From a virus, in the IMG/VR virus record IMGVR_UViG_3300045918_000207, positions 1 through 62,073 of that record: a DNA stretch of 62,073 nucleotides, one strand, 5' to 3'. Of the stretch, positions 6,890-14,468 are shown in pieces. Below the pieces are notes generated by a model that was not told the DNA's origin, did not search any database, and saw only the letters and a list, made by a program, of their open reading frames with translations. The translations under genes were made by a program, and so were the position numbers. Within the stretch, counting starts at the first letter, position 1, and each line of letters begins with the position of its first letter.

Positions 6890-7648
6890 ATGGCTCGTCC
6901 CGTCAAGAATTATTGCGACTACTTCCCCCACGATAGGGATATGCGTAACCATAGAAAGGTTAAGGCTATCCGTACTAAGTTTGGTATAGAAGGGTATGCT
7001 TTATGGTCAATGTTATTGGAATACCTAACAGGTATTGATGGCAATGTTTTTGAATATTCAGAGGATGAATTTGAACTAATTGGCGGTGACTTCGGGGTTT
7101 CTGTAGAAACAATACGGTGGGTGGTTGATTACTGCATCAAATTGGAACTTTTATTCTTAAAAGAAGGGTTTATTAGTTCAGAAAGCCTTGATGAAAACCT
7201 GAAACCCGTATATGAAAAAAGGGGTAAGAGTAAGGATAATAGCAAGAAACAACAACGTAAGAACGGTAAGTTTGTACCAAACAATACCGTATTAAACGGA
7301 GTTTCTGTAGCAGAAATACCGCAAAGTAAAGTAGATAATAGTAAAGTAGATGAAAGTAAAGAAAGTAAGGCTATTCCAAAAAAGGAAGATTTTATGCAAT
7401 ACGTGAAGGAAAGGTGTGCTTTTATTAGTGAAAATTTTGAATTACACAAACAAGGGGCTTCTGTAAAATACGATGCTTGGGTAGCGGCGGGTTGGAAGGA
7501 TGGATACGGGAATAAAATAAATAATTGGAAAAGCAAGATTATCTCAAACCTGCAATATTTTAAGAAAGTTAATGGCAATGGTCATACGGTAAAAGCGGGT
7601 ATAGTAGAAGTACCAAAAGATATTAATTACGAAAATCAGCAAATGTAA
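6890..7648 (+). CDS. Lin1244/Lin1753-like replication initiation protein
   Basis: The N-terminal 100 residues (YFPHDRDMRNHRKVKAIRTK, then FGIEGYALWSMLLEYL) match the N-terminal winged-helix domain of Lin1244/Lin1753-type phage proteins, which are replication-initiation proteins. After a Lys/Ser-rich linker (about 103-160) comes a C-terminal region with YDAWVAAGWKDGYGNKINNW, seen in phage primosomal proteins that partner a DnaC-like loader. The gene overlaps the loader gene by one base (TAATG). Likely role: binding the phage origin and recruiting helicase. Confidence 0.8.
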   Translation: MARPVKNYCDYFPHDRDMRNHRKVKAIRTKFGIEGYALWSMLLEYLTGIDGNVFEYSEDEFELIGGDFGVSVETIRWVVDYCIKLELLFLKEGFISSESLDENLKPVYEKRGKSKDNSKKQQRKNGKFVPNNTVLNGVSVAEIPQSKVDNSKVDESKESKAIPKKEDFMQYVKERCAFISENFELHKQGASVKYDAWVAAGWKDGYGNKINNWKSKIISNLQYFKKVNGNGHTVKAGIVEVPKDINYENQQM

Positions 7649-8241
7649 TGAGGGGTTCAGAAGCTATAAAAATTATAGGTAATGAGTTTATTGATGGGTT
7701 TTCCATTGATAAAGAACCCTTATTAACAGGCTATAGGCTTGTGTATGAGAACCTTTCTTCGGGGTTGGATGTGAAAAGTAAAACAAAGGGCTTGTTAATT
7801 ATAGGCTCAATAGGGGTAGGTAAGTCATTAATGATGCGTATATATCAAAAGTTGTTTAAAGATTCGTGTAGGGCTTTTAAATGGGTTTCAGCATCGGTTT
7901 TAAGGGATATGTTAGATGAAACTACGCTTTCAAACATAAAAGCATCCTACGGGTACGATTGTAAGATGGATTTATATATTGACGATGTGGGGGTTAGTCA
8001 TTCAGACGTAAAAAGGTATGGGAATACGGTTAATGTTATTTCTGAAATATTAATGGAACGATACGAACTATTTTGTAATGAAGGGTATAAAACACATATT
8101 TCAACCAATTTATTAGCAAGGCTTGAAAATAATCCACAGAACATTCCTACAATGGAAAATTATTTATCCAATAGAGTATATGACAGGATAAAAGAAATGT
8201 GCGAATTAGTTGTAATTAATGGACAAAGTTTAAGAAAATAA
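7648..8241 (+). CDS. DnaC-like helicase loader ATPase
   Basis: 197 residues. Walker A GSIGVGKS at residues 53-60 and Walker B LYIDDVG at 109-115 define an AAA+ ATPase; STN near residue 150 fits sensor 1, and NRVYDRIKEM near 175-185 fits the sensor-2/arginine-finger area of DnaC/IstB proteins. It sits directly before the DnaB-like helicase, the typical order in phages. It probably loads the helicase onto single-stranded DNA. The family is clear; use of phage rather than host helicase is inferred. Confidence 0.88.
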   Translation: MRGSEAIKIIGNEFIDGFSIDKEPLLTGYRLVYENLSSGLDVKSKTKGLLIIGSIGVGKSLMMRIYQKLFKDSCRAFKWVSASVLRDMLDETTLSNIKASYGYDCKMDLYIDDVGVSHSDVKRYGNTVNVISEILMERYELFCNEGYKTHISTNLLARLENNPQNIPTMENYLSNRVYDRIKEMCELVVINGQSLRK

Positions 8242-8243
8242 CG

Positions 8244-9656
8244 ATGCGGGAAAAGAAAGACTTATCACATTTAATATACGCCAAAGTACCCCCAAATGCA
8301 AAAGATTTGGAAGGACAGGTATTGGGTGCAATGATGATGGATAATTCTATTATTGTTACCGTCAAGGAAATATTACAGGTAGAAGATTTTTATATAGAAT
8401 CACATCAAGAAGTTTTTGGGGCTATTTGTGATGTATTTGAATTTGCGCCAGTAGATATAGAAATGGTGGCAGAACGTTTATTGTTTTTAGAACAACTTGA
8501 AAATAGTGGTGGGTTATTTGGTTTAACAAAACTTACCAATAAAGTAGTTTCAACCGCTAATATTAAAAACTATTGCTTAATTATTAAGCAAAAAAGCATA
8601 TCCCGTAAGTTGATAACGTATGCACAAAATATTATTTGGAAGTCTTATGAAGATTCAGAAGATGTTTTTAATGTTTTGGATGAAGCAGGATTTGAGATAA
8701 AAAATATAAATAACATAATTAGTGAACTTAAAATAACACAACTTAGTACAATAGCTATGAGAGTTATTGAAAGGTTTGATACTAAGGTTCACAATGCAAG
8801 AAATAATATAGAATCGGTTAATGAAGTTTATACAGGTATGCCTGAATGGGATGAAATAAACGGTGCGCTTTTTAATGGGTTATATGTGGTAGCAGGTCGC
8901 CCTGCAATGGGTAAGGGCGTACATTTAACAGAACTTGCTTGTAGGATGGGTAAGAAATACGATATAGGAATTATAAACGGTGAAATGAGTAATGAGCAGT
9001 TACTTACACGTATTGGCTGTAACCTTATGAGTATTGATAACTATTTATGGAAGAAAAACCCTGCGTGGGTAACAGATGAAGAATTAGAATTGGTTAAATT
9101 AGCGATGAACGAAACATTGAACTTAAAATTACACATTGATAAGAATAGAAATATAAATAAGATTTCAAACAAAATAAGGTTGTGGGTAGAAAAGTATAAT
9201 GTAAAGTGTGTATTGGTTGATTTCCTAACAATACTTAAAGTAGGCGATGAATTAGGCAAGTATTTTACAGATACACAAAAGGTAAATTATATTTTAGATA
9301 TTCTTGTTTCACTTTGCGAAGAATTAAAAATACCAATTATCCTTTATGTTCAGATGAATAGAGAGATATTAGGTAGGTCGGGAACAAAAGAACCAAACAT
9401 GGGAGATTTGAAACAATCAGGTAGCATTGAAGAACTTGCTTATCAAGTTTCATTCCTTCACCGACCTGAATATTACGAACCCGATAATATTGTAGATGAA
9501 ATGGGAGAAAGCACAAAAGACTTATGCTATCAAATAGTAGCTAAACATAGGGATGGAATGACAAAAAGATTAAAACATAAGGCAGTATTAAAATGTAGTC
9601 AACTTAAAGAATGGAACACAAGTAATTTTACACCAACAAAAGATATGCCTTTTTAA
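8244..9656 (+). CDS. dnaB: DnaB-like replicative helicase, altered Walker A
   Basis: 470 residues, the size of DnaB. Residues 18-130 form the DnaB N-terminal domain (DLEGQVLGAMMMDN, then EDFYIESHQEVFGAI). The RecA-like domain has GRPAMGKG at 218-225, NGEMS at 245-249 with the catalytic-position Glu247, Walker B VLVDFL at 323-328, QMNRE at 370-374, and LKQSGSIEELA at 389-399. In DnaB the residue after the Walker A Lys is Thr or Ser and binds magnesium; here it is Gly225 (codon 8916-8918). All else looks intact, so it probably still unwinds DNA, but this needs testing. Confidence 0.93.
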   Translation: MREKKDLSHLIYAKVPPNAKDLEGQVLGAMMMDNSIIVTVKEILQVEDFYIESHQEVFGAICDVFEFAPVDIEMVAERLLFLEQLENSGGLFGLTKLTNKVVSTANIKNYCLIIKQKSISRKLITYAQNIIWKSYEDSEDVFNVLDEAGFEIKNINNIISELKITQLSTIAMRVIERFDTKVHNARNNIESVNEVYTGMPEWDEINGALFNGLYVVAGRPAMGKGVHLTELACRMGKKYDIGIINGEMSNEQLLTRIGCNLMSIDNYLWKKNPAWVTDEELELVKLAMNETLNLKLHIDKNRNINKISNKIRLWVEKYNVKCVLVDFLTILKVGDELGKYFTDTQKVNYILDILVSLCEELKIPIILYVQMNREILGRSGTKEPNMGDLKQSGSIEELAYQVSFLHRPEYYEPDNIVDEMGESTKDLCYQIVAKHRDGMTKRLKHKAVLKCSQLKEWNTSNFTPTKDMPF

Positions 9657-9658
9657 TT

Positions 9659-9979
9659 ATGAAAAAATTTAACAACGGTAACGATTGGGATAGTAGGTCT
9701 ATTTCAATTAAAATTGACAATGATGTTATATCATTTTATTTAGAAGATAGGTTAAGATATTTTAGCCAACGGCAACAGTATATTTTAGAAAACGAAATAG
9801 AAGTGGACGATGATGAACCAACAGAACCCGAAACAATGTACTGGATACCGAAAGATGAATGGATAAAAGATAAAACCGAAAGACAAGATAGGGATGATAA
9901 TTGGCATAAGCACATGAAAAGAAAGTCATGGTTCATACAAGAAATGGAAAACTACATCAACCAACAAACTAACCAATGA
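9659..9979 (+). CDS. hypothetical acidic protein (106 aa)
   Basis: Two bases after the helicase stop, so cotranscribed. Acidic middle (EVDDDEPTEPE) and a C-terminal helix rich in Lys, His and Trp. No recognised domain. It may be a helicase-associated factor because of its position, but nothing in its sequence says so. Confidence 0.65.
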   Translation: MKKFNNGNDWDSRSISIKIDNDVISFYLEDRLRYFSQRQQYILENEIEVDDDEPTEPETMYWIPKDEWIKDKTERQDRDDNWHKHMKRKSWFIQEMENYINQQTNQ

Positions 9980-10020
9980 CCAAGAAACAAATACAACTAC
10001 TTAATAAATAAAATTAGTAA

Positions 10021-10881
10021 ATGAAGAAAAAATTAGTTATATCATTTTCAGGTGGTCGCACTTCTGCTTATATGCTTTGGTGGTTATTAAATGAATGGGA
10101 GGACAGGCATAATTGGGAGATATTGGTTGTATTTGCTAACACAGGACTTGAAGCAGAAGGAACTTTATTTTTTGTAGACGAATGTAGCCAAGAATGGAAT
10201 ATACCCATTATATGGGTGGAGGCTAAATGTAAAGATGAAAATGGTGTACCTTATTCTGAAAAAGGGTGGTCGGTAAGGCATAAAATAGTAACATACGAAA
10301 CAGCAAGCAGGAACGGTGAGCCATTTGAAGAAATGATTAGTATTTTAGGTATCCCTTCAACAGAAGCACCATTTTGTTCTTATCAACTTAAAAAATTAGG
10401 TATTGAAGATTTTGTAGATAGCGTAGGATGGAAAGATTATTATTTAGCTATTGGAGTAAGATTTGATGAATTATCAAGGATAAACCCAAACAGAGAGAAG
10501 CTTAAAATAATATATCCATTTGCTGAAATATTTCCAGTTGTTAAAAGACAAGTATCTGAATGGTGGGGTAAACAATCTTTTGACTTAAATATTCACGCTG
10601 ATGAAGGTAATTGCATAAACTGTTGGAAAAAAGACTTTCCAAGACTTGCAAGGAACGCAATAAGGATACCCGAAAGTTTTGATTGGTGGAAACGAATGGA
10701 AATACAATATGGTAACTTGAACCCAAGAAATACAGACTTATTACCACCATTTAACTTTTACAGAAACAATAGAGGAACAATAGATATATTTAAGATGGCA
10801 GAATTATCCCAAGCAGAACTGAAACAATTAACAATGTTTGATGTATTAGATGGCTGTCAAGAATCCTGTGAAGTATTTTAA
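10021..10881 (+). CDS. PAPS reductase-like PP-loop enzyme
   Basis: SFSGGRTS at residues 8-15 is the PP-loop of the adenine nucleotide alpha-hydrolase superfamily, which includes PAPS reductases, DndC and tRNA thiolation enzymes. ANTGLE at 39-44 follows the usual spacing. Cys119 (FCSYQLKK), Cys198, Cys201 (CINC) and Cys279/283 could bind an iron-sulfur cluster as in APS reductases and DndC-like enzymes. Many phages encode such proteins with unknown substrate. No DndA/B/D partner is nearby, so a role in sulfate reduction, nucleotide or RNA thiolation, or DNA modification is open. Confidence 0.85.
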   Translation: MKKKLVISFSGGRTSAYMLWWLLNEWEDRHNWEILVVFANTGLEAEGTLFFVDECSQEWNIPIIWVEAKCKDENGVPYSEKGWSVRHKIVTYETASRNGEPFEEMISILGIPSTEAPFCSYQLKKLGIEDFVDSVGWKDYYLAIGVRFDELSRINPNREKLKIIYPFAEIFPVVKRQVSEWWGKQSFDLNIHADEGNCINCWKKDFPRLARNAIRIPESFDWWKRMEIQYGNLNPRNTDLLPPFNFYRNNRGTIDIFKMAELSQAELKQLTMFDVLDGCQESCEVF

Positions 10882-10893
10882 AACAAAAACACA

Positions 10894-11031
10894 ATGACCA
10901 AAACCCAAATAAAAAGACTAACCCTACTTAACATTACCCCATCTAAGTATTTTGGTGGATTAAGATATTATAATTATAGGTTACGGGGGAGAATGAAAAA
11001 ATACAGGGAAGTATTAGAAGGTAATTTTTAA
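10894..11031 (+). CDS. small basic protein (45 aa)
   Basis: ATG 10894 to TAA 11029-11031. The peptide starts MTKTQIKRLTLLNITPSKYF and is strongly basic. It shares its start pattern with the 11-codon open frame at about 9976 (MTKKQIQLLNK). It could be real or a decayed copy of a larger gene; codon use and lack of any alternative gene support translation only weakly. Confidence 0.4.
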   Translation: MTKTQIKRLTLLNITPSKYFGGLRYYNYRLRGRMKKYREVLEGNF

Positions 11032-11091
11032 GCCTATTTTAATCTATAATTAATCTAAGCATATTTAACTTTACATCCAACAATAAATTTT

Positions 11092-11337
11092 ATGAAAATA
11101 GCATTAAGTGTTTCTTTATTTGTTATTATAGTTTTTTCTTATTTCTATTCAATGTATTGGTGCTTCCAACTTATGGACATTGCTAATACTATATTAAATA
11201 TCATAGGTTTATTGCTTATGGTGTTCCTAACAACATTATTTATTTTATTCATTATCAAAAAAACAAAAAACAGTTATGAAAAAGGCACTTTGCGTTCTAT
11301 CATTGATGGTATTTCTTTATTCATGCACAAGGATTAA
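11092..11337 (+). CDS. two-helix membrane protein (81 aa)
   Basis: Two hydrophobic segments, about residues 3-24 and 29-55, separated by a short polar loop, then a basic tail. It overlaps the next gene, a lipoprotein of the SPFH family, by 62 bases; the pair may work together at the envelope. It has no recognised family and could be a holin-like or accessory membrane protein, but it is far from the lysis region. The 60 bases before it, after the previous small gene, contain an AT-rich promoter-like TTTAACTTTAC stretch. Confidence 0.65.
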   Translation: MKIALSVSLFVIIVFSYFYSMYWCFQLMDIANTILNIIGLLLMVFLTTLFILFIIKKTKNSYEKGTLRSIIDGISLFMHKD

Positions 11338-12133
11338 TCCTACCGAAGCGGGTTTTTCAATTAGTAATTCAGGTAATTATCGTGGGATTGATAGTTTGCC
11401 ATTACTTACGGGTTATCAGTGGTACTTCCCGTTCACTACAAAGATTGTTACTATCCCAACAACACAACAACATATTGTATGGAGTGAGGCAAAGGGAGAA
11501 GGTAAAGCAGAAGGACAGGAAATAACTGTTTCTTGTTTGGGTGGTGCAGGATTTAAAATTGATGTTGGCATGAACTATCGTGTTAATCCATTTAAGGCAT
11601 CTAAGATTTATCTAAAGTATAATACAGACGATCTTGAAAGTATTTCAGAAACGTATTTACGAAATGCAGTTAGAGGTGCAATGCAAGACGTATCTGGCAC
11701 TTTGACCGTAGATAGTATATTAAACAATCTCCCTGCATTTGAACACCAAGTTGCACAAAACCTAAGCGTAAGACTATATCCCGAAGGTTTTATTGTTGAC
11801 CTATTTAACATTTTATCTCAACCACGACCAACCGATGCAGATTTGGCTAAATCAATTAATGCAAAAATTAAAGCAAAGCAAGATGCAGAACGTACAAAGA
11901 TGGAATTACAATCTTCTTTAGCAGAAGCACAAAAAATGATAGCAACTGCAAGGGGTGATAGTTCTTCCCGTATCATTAATGCAATGGCTGATGCAAAAGC
12001 AATCCAAGTAACACAGGCGGCACTTAGTTCTTCACCACAATATGTGGAACTTATTAAAGCCCAAAAATGGAACGGTGTATTACCAACAGTTGTTACAAGT
12101 GGACAGGGAACCTTCCTCCAATTAAAACAATAA
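11276..12133 (+). CDS. SPFH/prohibitin-family lipoprotein
   Basis: 285 residues. MKKALCVLSLMVFLYSC is a lipoprotein signal with the acylated Cys at 17. The body matches the SPFH/Band 7 domain: the beta-rich part about 20-140, then a helical AKINAKIKAKQDAE-like segment (about 190-250) with Ala/Glu/Lys/Gln repeats and the prohibitin-type ending (VELIKAQKWNGVLPTVV). SPFH proteins form ring or cage scaffolds on membranes. An envelope role such as protecting the infected cell or affecting secondary infection is possible, but unproven. Confidence 0.88.
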   Translation: MKKALCVLSLMVFLYSCTRINPTEAGFSISNSGNYRGIDSLPLLTGYQWYFPFTTKIVTIPTTQQHIVWSEAKGEGKAEGQEITVSCLGGAGFKIDVGMNYRVNPFKASKIYLKYNTDDLESISETYLRNAVRGAMQDVSGTLTVDSILNNLPAFEHQVAQNLSVRLYPEGFIVDLFNILSQPRPTDADLAKSINAKIKAKQDAERTKMELQSSLAEAQKMIATARGDSSSRIINAMADAKAIQVTQAALSSSPQYVELIKAQKWNGVLPTVVTSGQGTFLQLKQ

Positions 12134-12164
12134 AATAATTAATCTAAACAATAAAAACAAAACA

Positions 12165-12374
12165 ATGACCAAAATAGTAGATTTATCAGACGTATTAACT
12201 ATTGGATTAGAAGATGAATCAATACTTGTTTCTAAGAATGATTATAATTCAGGATGGGTATTAATTGCTCAAACCGATAAAGAAGAACAATGGTTTGATA
12301 TAAAAATAGTACTTAATCCCCCCTACTTAAAAACAGGATACACAATGTATATACTAACTAAACATATTAAATAA
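12165..12374 (+). CDS. hypothetical protein (69 aa)
   Basis: Starts MTKIVDLSDVLTIGLEDESI. A mix of short beta strands and turns; no catalytic motif or membrane segment. Followed 4 bases later by the next gene. No family recognised. Confidence 0.6.
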   Translation: MTKIVDLSDVLTIGLEDESILVSKNDYNSGWVLIAQTDKEEQWFDIKIVLNPPYLKTGYTMYILTKHIK

Positions 12375-12378
12375 GACT

Positions 12379-12831
12379 ATGAGTACAGAAACAGTAGAAC
12401 ATTTAATTGATAGTTGGAGTGATTCTTTATCCGAGCGTATAATTGAAATACGTTTTGTAGATAAATCAGAAATGAAAGCAGCCATGAGTATCCATTTAAA
12501 GTCTGCACTATACGACTGTTTAAAGATTCAGCTACCACAGATTGAAAAGGATTTAATAGAAGCAAAGAGAGAATATGCAGAATATATTTCATTAAAAGGG
12601 TTTAATAAGTCAAACCTACAAGAAAAAATAATTTCTTTAAAAGCCAAACTGAAAGAACAAAATAAGTTGTTTGCATCATTAGATGTTAGCAATATGAATA
12701 AAGAAATGGTTCTTTGGTTTAGGAAAAATAGTGAAGAAAAATTATTAGAATTTTATGATTATTATAATTCTAATTTCAGAACACCACATAGTTTATTAAC
12801 CAATAATAATACAAATGGCAAAAGTTCCTAA
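12379..12831 (+). CDS. hypothetical coiled-coil protein (150 aa)
   Basis: Predicted to be all helical, with heptad-like segments at about 45-95 (IEKDLIEAKREYAEYISLKG and on) suggesting a dimeric coiled coil. The last 17 bases overlap the next gene. No known family; perhaps a small structural or regulatory phage protein. Confidence 0.65.
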   Translation: MSTETVEHLIDSWSDSLSERIIEIRFVDKSEMKAAMSIHLKSALYDCLKIQLPQIEKDLIEAKREYAEYISLKGFNKSNLQEKIISLKAKLKEQNKLFASLDVSNMNKEMVLWFRKNSEEKLLEFYDYYNSNFRTPHSLLTNNNTNGKSS

Positions 12832-13216
12832 AACATCATTAGAAGCATACCATTCCATTACCAACGAACAATTAGCTAAAGACTATCAAAGGGTAATAGA
12901 TGCTTTAAAAGTATTGGGGGAAGGGTGTATAAATTCCATTGCATTATTTATGAAAGTGGATGATAATAAAATATCCCGCAGAACAAAAGAAATGGTACTA
13001 AAAGGAATCCTATACAAAACAGGTAAACGTATGCAAACAAAAAGTGGAAGATGGGCAGATACATTAGGACTAACAGAGAACATAGGTAAGGATATAAAAC
13101 CCCTACATGAATCTATAATACCTAACGGACAATTAACAGACAGAGTAAAGAAAAACGAACCTTCCGTTGAAAGTCATGCAAAAAATATCATAGATTTACA
13201 AACAACTTTATTCTAA
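12815..13216 (+). CDS. winged-helix-like protein (133 aa)
   Basis: Residues 22-75 (YQRVIDALKVLGEGCINSIA, then KVDDNKISRRTKEMVLKGIL) have the helix-helix-turn-helix-strand order of a winged helix: a helix, a second at CINSIALFM, a recognition helix at DNKISRRTKEM and a beta wing (GILYKTGKR). Likely a DNA-binding regulator, but I cannot assign a family. It overlaps the preceding gene by 17 bases. Confidence 0.65.
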   Translation: MAKVPKTSLEAYHSITNEQLAKDYQRVIDALKVLGEGCINSIALFMKVDDNKISRRTKEMVLKGILYKTGKRMQTKSGRWADTLGLTENIGKDIKPLHESIIPNGQLTDRVKKNEPSVESHAKNIIDLQTTLF

Positions 13217-13229
13217 ATAAAAACAATAT

Positions 13230-13529
13230 ATGGAAATAAAATTTCAATTTAAGCCCTTTGGTAGAAAGCTGCTTATCGAAAAAACGGGTAAATTAAACCT
13301 TACAGAAGGTAGTAGCATTATACAAGCTGAAAGTATAAATGTGCCATTAACGGGTATTGTTATTGAAGCAGGGGATGGTGAGTGGAATGAAATGAGTGGG
13401 CAATGGATGGAAACAAAAATAAAGGTTGGCGAAAGGGTGTTGTTTTTAGAAAGTGCGGTAGCTGATATTAGAAGTCATGGTAAAGACCTGTTTTTGCTTC
13501 AAGAAAATGCCGTATTAGGCACATATTAA
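13230..13529 (+). CDS. GroES-like co-chaperonin
   Basis: 99 residues, the size of GroES. The Cpn10 pattern is visible: KPFGRKLLIEK, then GIVIEAGDGEW, KVGERVLFLES, and GKDLFLLQENAVLGTY, corresponding to GroES KPLxDRVLIK, GxVVAVGxG, VKxGDxVLF, and ExxILREDDILAV. The loop that contacts GroEL would be near residues 20-35 (NLTEGSSIIQAE). T4 gp31 and its relatives use this fold to help GroEL fold the capsid protein. There is no GroEL in the window, so a host GroEL is the probable partner. Confidence 0.8.
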   Translation: MEIKFQFKPFGRKLLIEKTGKLNLTEGSSIIQAESINVPLTGIVIEAGDGEWNEMSGQWMETKIKVGERVLFLESAVADIRSHGKDLFLLQENAVLGTY

Positions 13530-13530
13530 T

Positions 13531-14364
13531 ATGATACCACAACACATTGATAATTACTTACTTACGTTAGATACTAAATATACGGAAGAAATATTTTTAG
13601 AGGGAGGATTGAAACTTTACATAGACCCGTCATTTAGACCTGAATGGAATTGTACGGTAGTCGGAACAGTAGCTTCTATACCTAAAAATAACACAGGGGC
13701 AATAAATATAGGGGATACTGTATTGTTTAGTTATACGGTAGTTGGGCAACGTGATTTTTCGGGTATTGGTCATGTATTTCACTCTATGTTTGATAAGTAT
13801 AATGACGATTTTCAGAGGTTTTCAAATGGTCGTGGTGAAATGATAACTATTGTTGCTTTTACGGGGGTAATTAGTAAAATTTACGCATGTTGTCATTTAG
13901 ACGAAAGGGGACGATTGATAGGAGAAGGTATGCAGGGGAGTTTTTCACAAATGGAAAGATGGAAAAGCCAGTTTACATTTGATAGTGGGGGTGCATATAA
14001 GTATAAAAACCTGCTTCCTATAAACTCAAAGGATTATTGGATATGTAGACCAACGGAGATATTTGCTAAGATAGTTGATGGAGAATTACAGTCAGTAGGC
14101 GATAGGGTAATTATGCAGCCGCTTGAAACTGAATTGCCATCGGAAATATATTCTCAAATGGGGCTTGCTGTACCAAATTCATCGGTATCAGTTAGATATT
14201 ACGATAGGGCTATTGTTTTATCGTTTGGTGAATCAAAACACATCCATAATGGTCAAATAGTAGCCTTTGACCAAAAATACCTTGAAAAATACGAATACAA
14301 TAGCAAGCAATACTTTCTTATTAAGAAAAAAAGGATTTTAGGAGAGTATAAAAAAATATCTTAA
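13531..14364 (+). CDS. protein with two GroES-like halves (277 aa)
   Basis: Directly after the GroES-like gene (one base gap). Residues 5-75 have the Cpn10 order: YLLTLDTKYTEEIFLEGG, then CTVVGTVASIPKN, then INIGDTVLFSYTVV. Residues 210-277 repeat it: RAIVLSFGES, IHNGQIVAFDQ and KQYFLIKKKRILGEY. The middle (about 85-190) is unassigned. So it may be a fused or expanded co-chaperonin that acts with the single-domain one and with host GroEL. The second half is weaker. Confidence 0.6.
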   Translation: MIPQHIDNYLLTLDTKYTEEIFLEGGLKLYIDPSFRPEWNCTVVGTVASIPKNNTGAINIGDTVLFSYTVVGQRDFSGIGHVFHSMFDKYNDDFQRFSNGRGEMITIVAFTGVISKIYACCHLDERGRLIGEGMQGSFSQMERWKSQFTFDSGGAYKYKNLLPINSKDYWICRPTEIFAKIVDGELQSVGDRVIMQPLETELPSEIYSQMGLAVPNSSVSVRYYDRAIVLSFGESKHIHNGQIVAFDQKYLEKYEYNSKQYFLIKKKRILGEYKKIS

Positions 14365-14380
14365 ATTAGCATATCACAAG

Positions 14381-14415
14381 CCAACAGCGTAATTGCGCAA
14401 CGATGTTGGTTTTTT
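14381..14415 (+). terminator. rho-independent terminator after GroES-like pair
   Basis: CCAACA (14381-14386) pairs with TGTTGG (14404-14409), followed by a run of T (14410-14415). The loop holds GCGxAATTGCGC, which can add an inner helix. It ends the replication and accessory transcript. Confidence 0.75.
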
Positions 14416-14429
14416 AGGAAACCTTAAAA

Positions 14430-14463
14430 GGTAGGTAATGGCGCAATCATTATCTGCCTTTTT
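14430..14463 (+). terminator. second hairpin, immediately before HNH gene start
   Basis: GGTAGGTAATG (14430-14440) pairs with CATTATCTGCC (14448-14458) through 11 bp including wobbles, loop GCGCAAT, then TTTTTATTTT. The next start codon follows 10 bases after the stem, so it is either a terminator or a hairpin that holds down translation of the HNH gene. Confidence 0.7.
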
Positions 14464-14468
14464 ATTTT

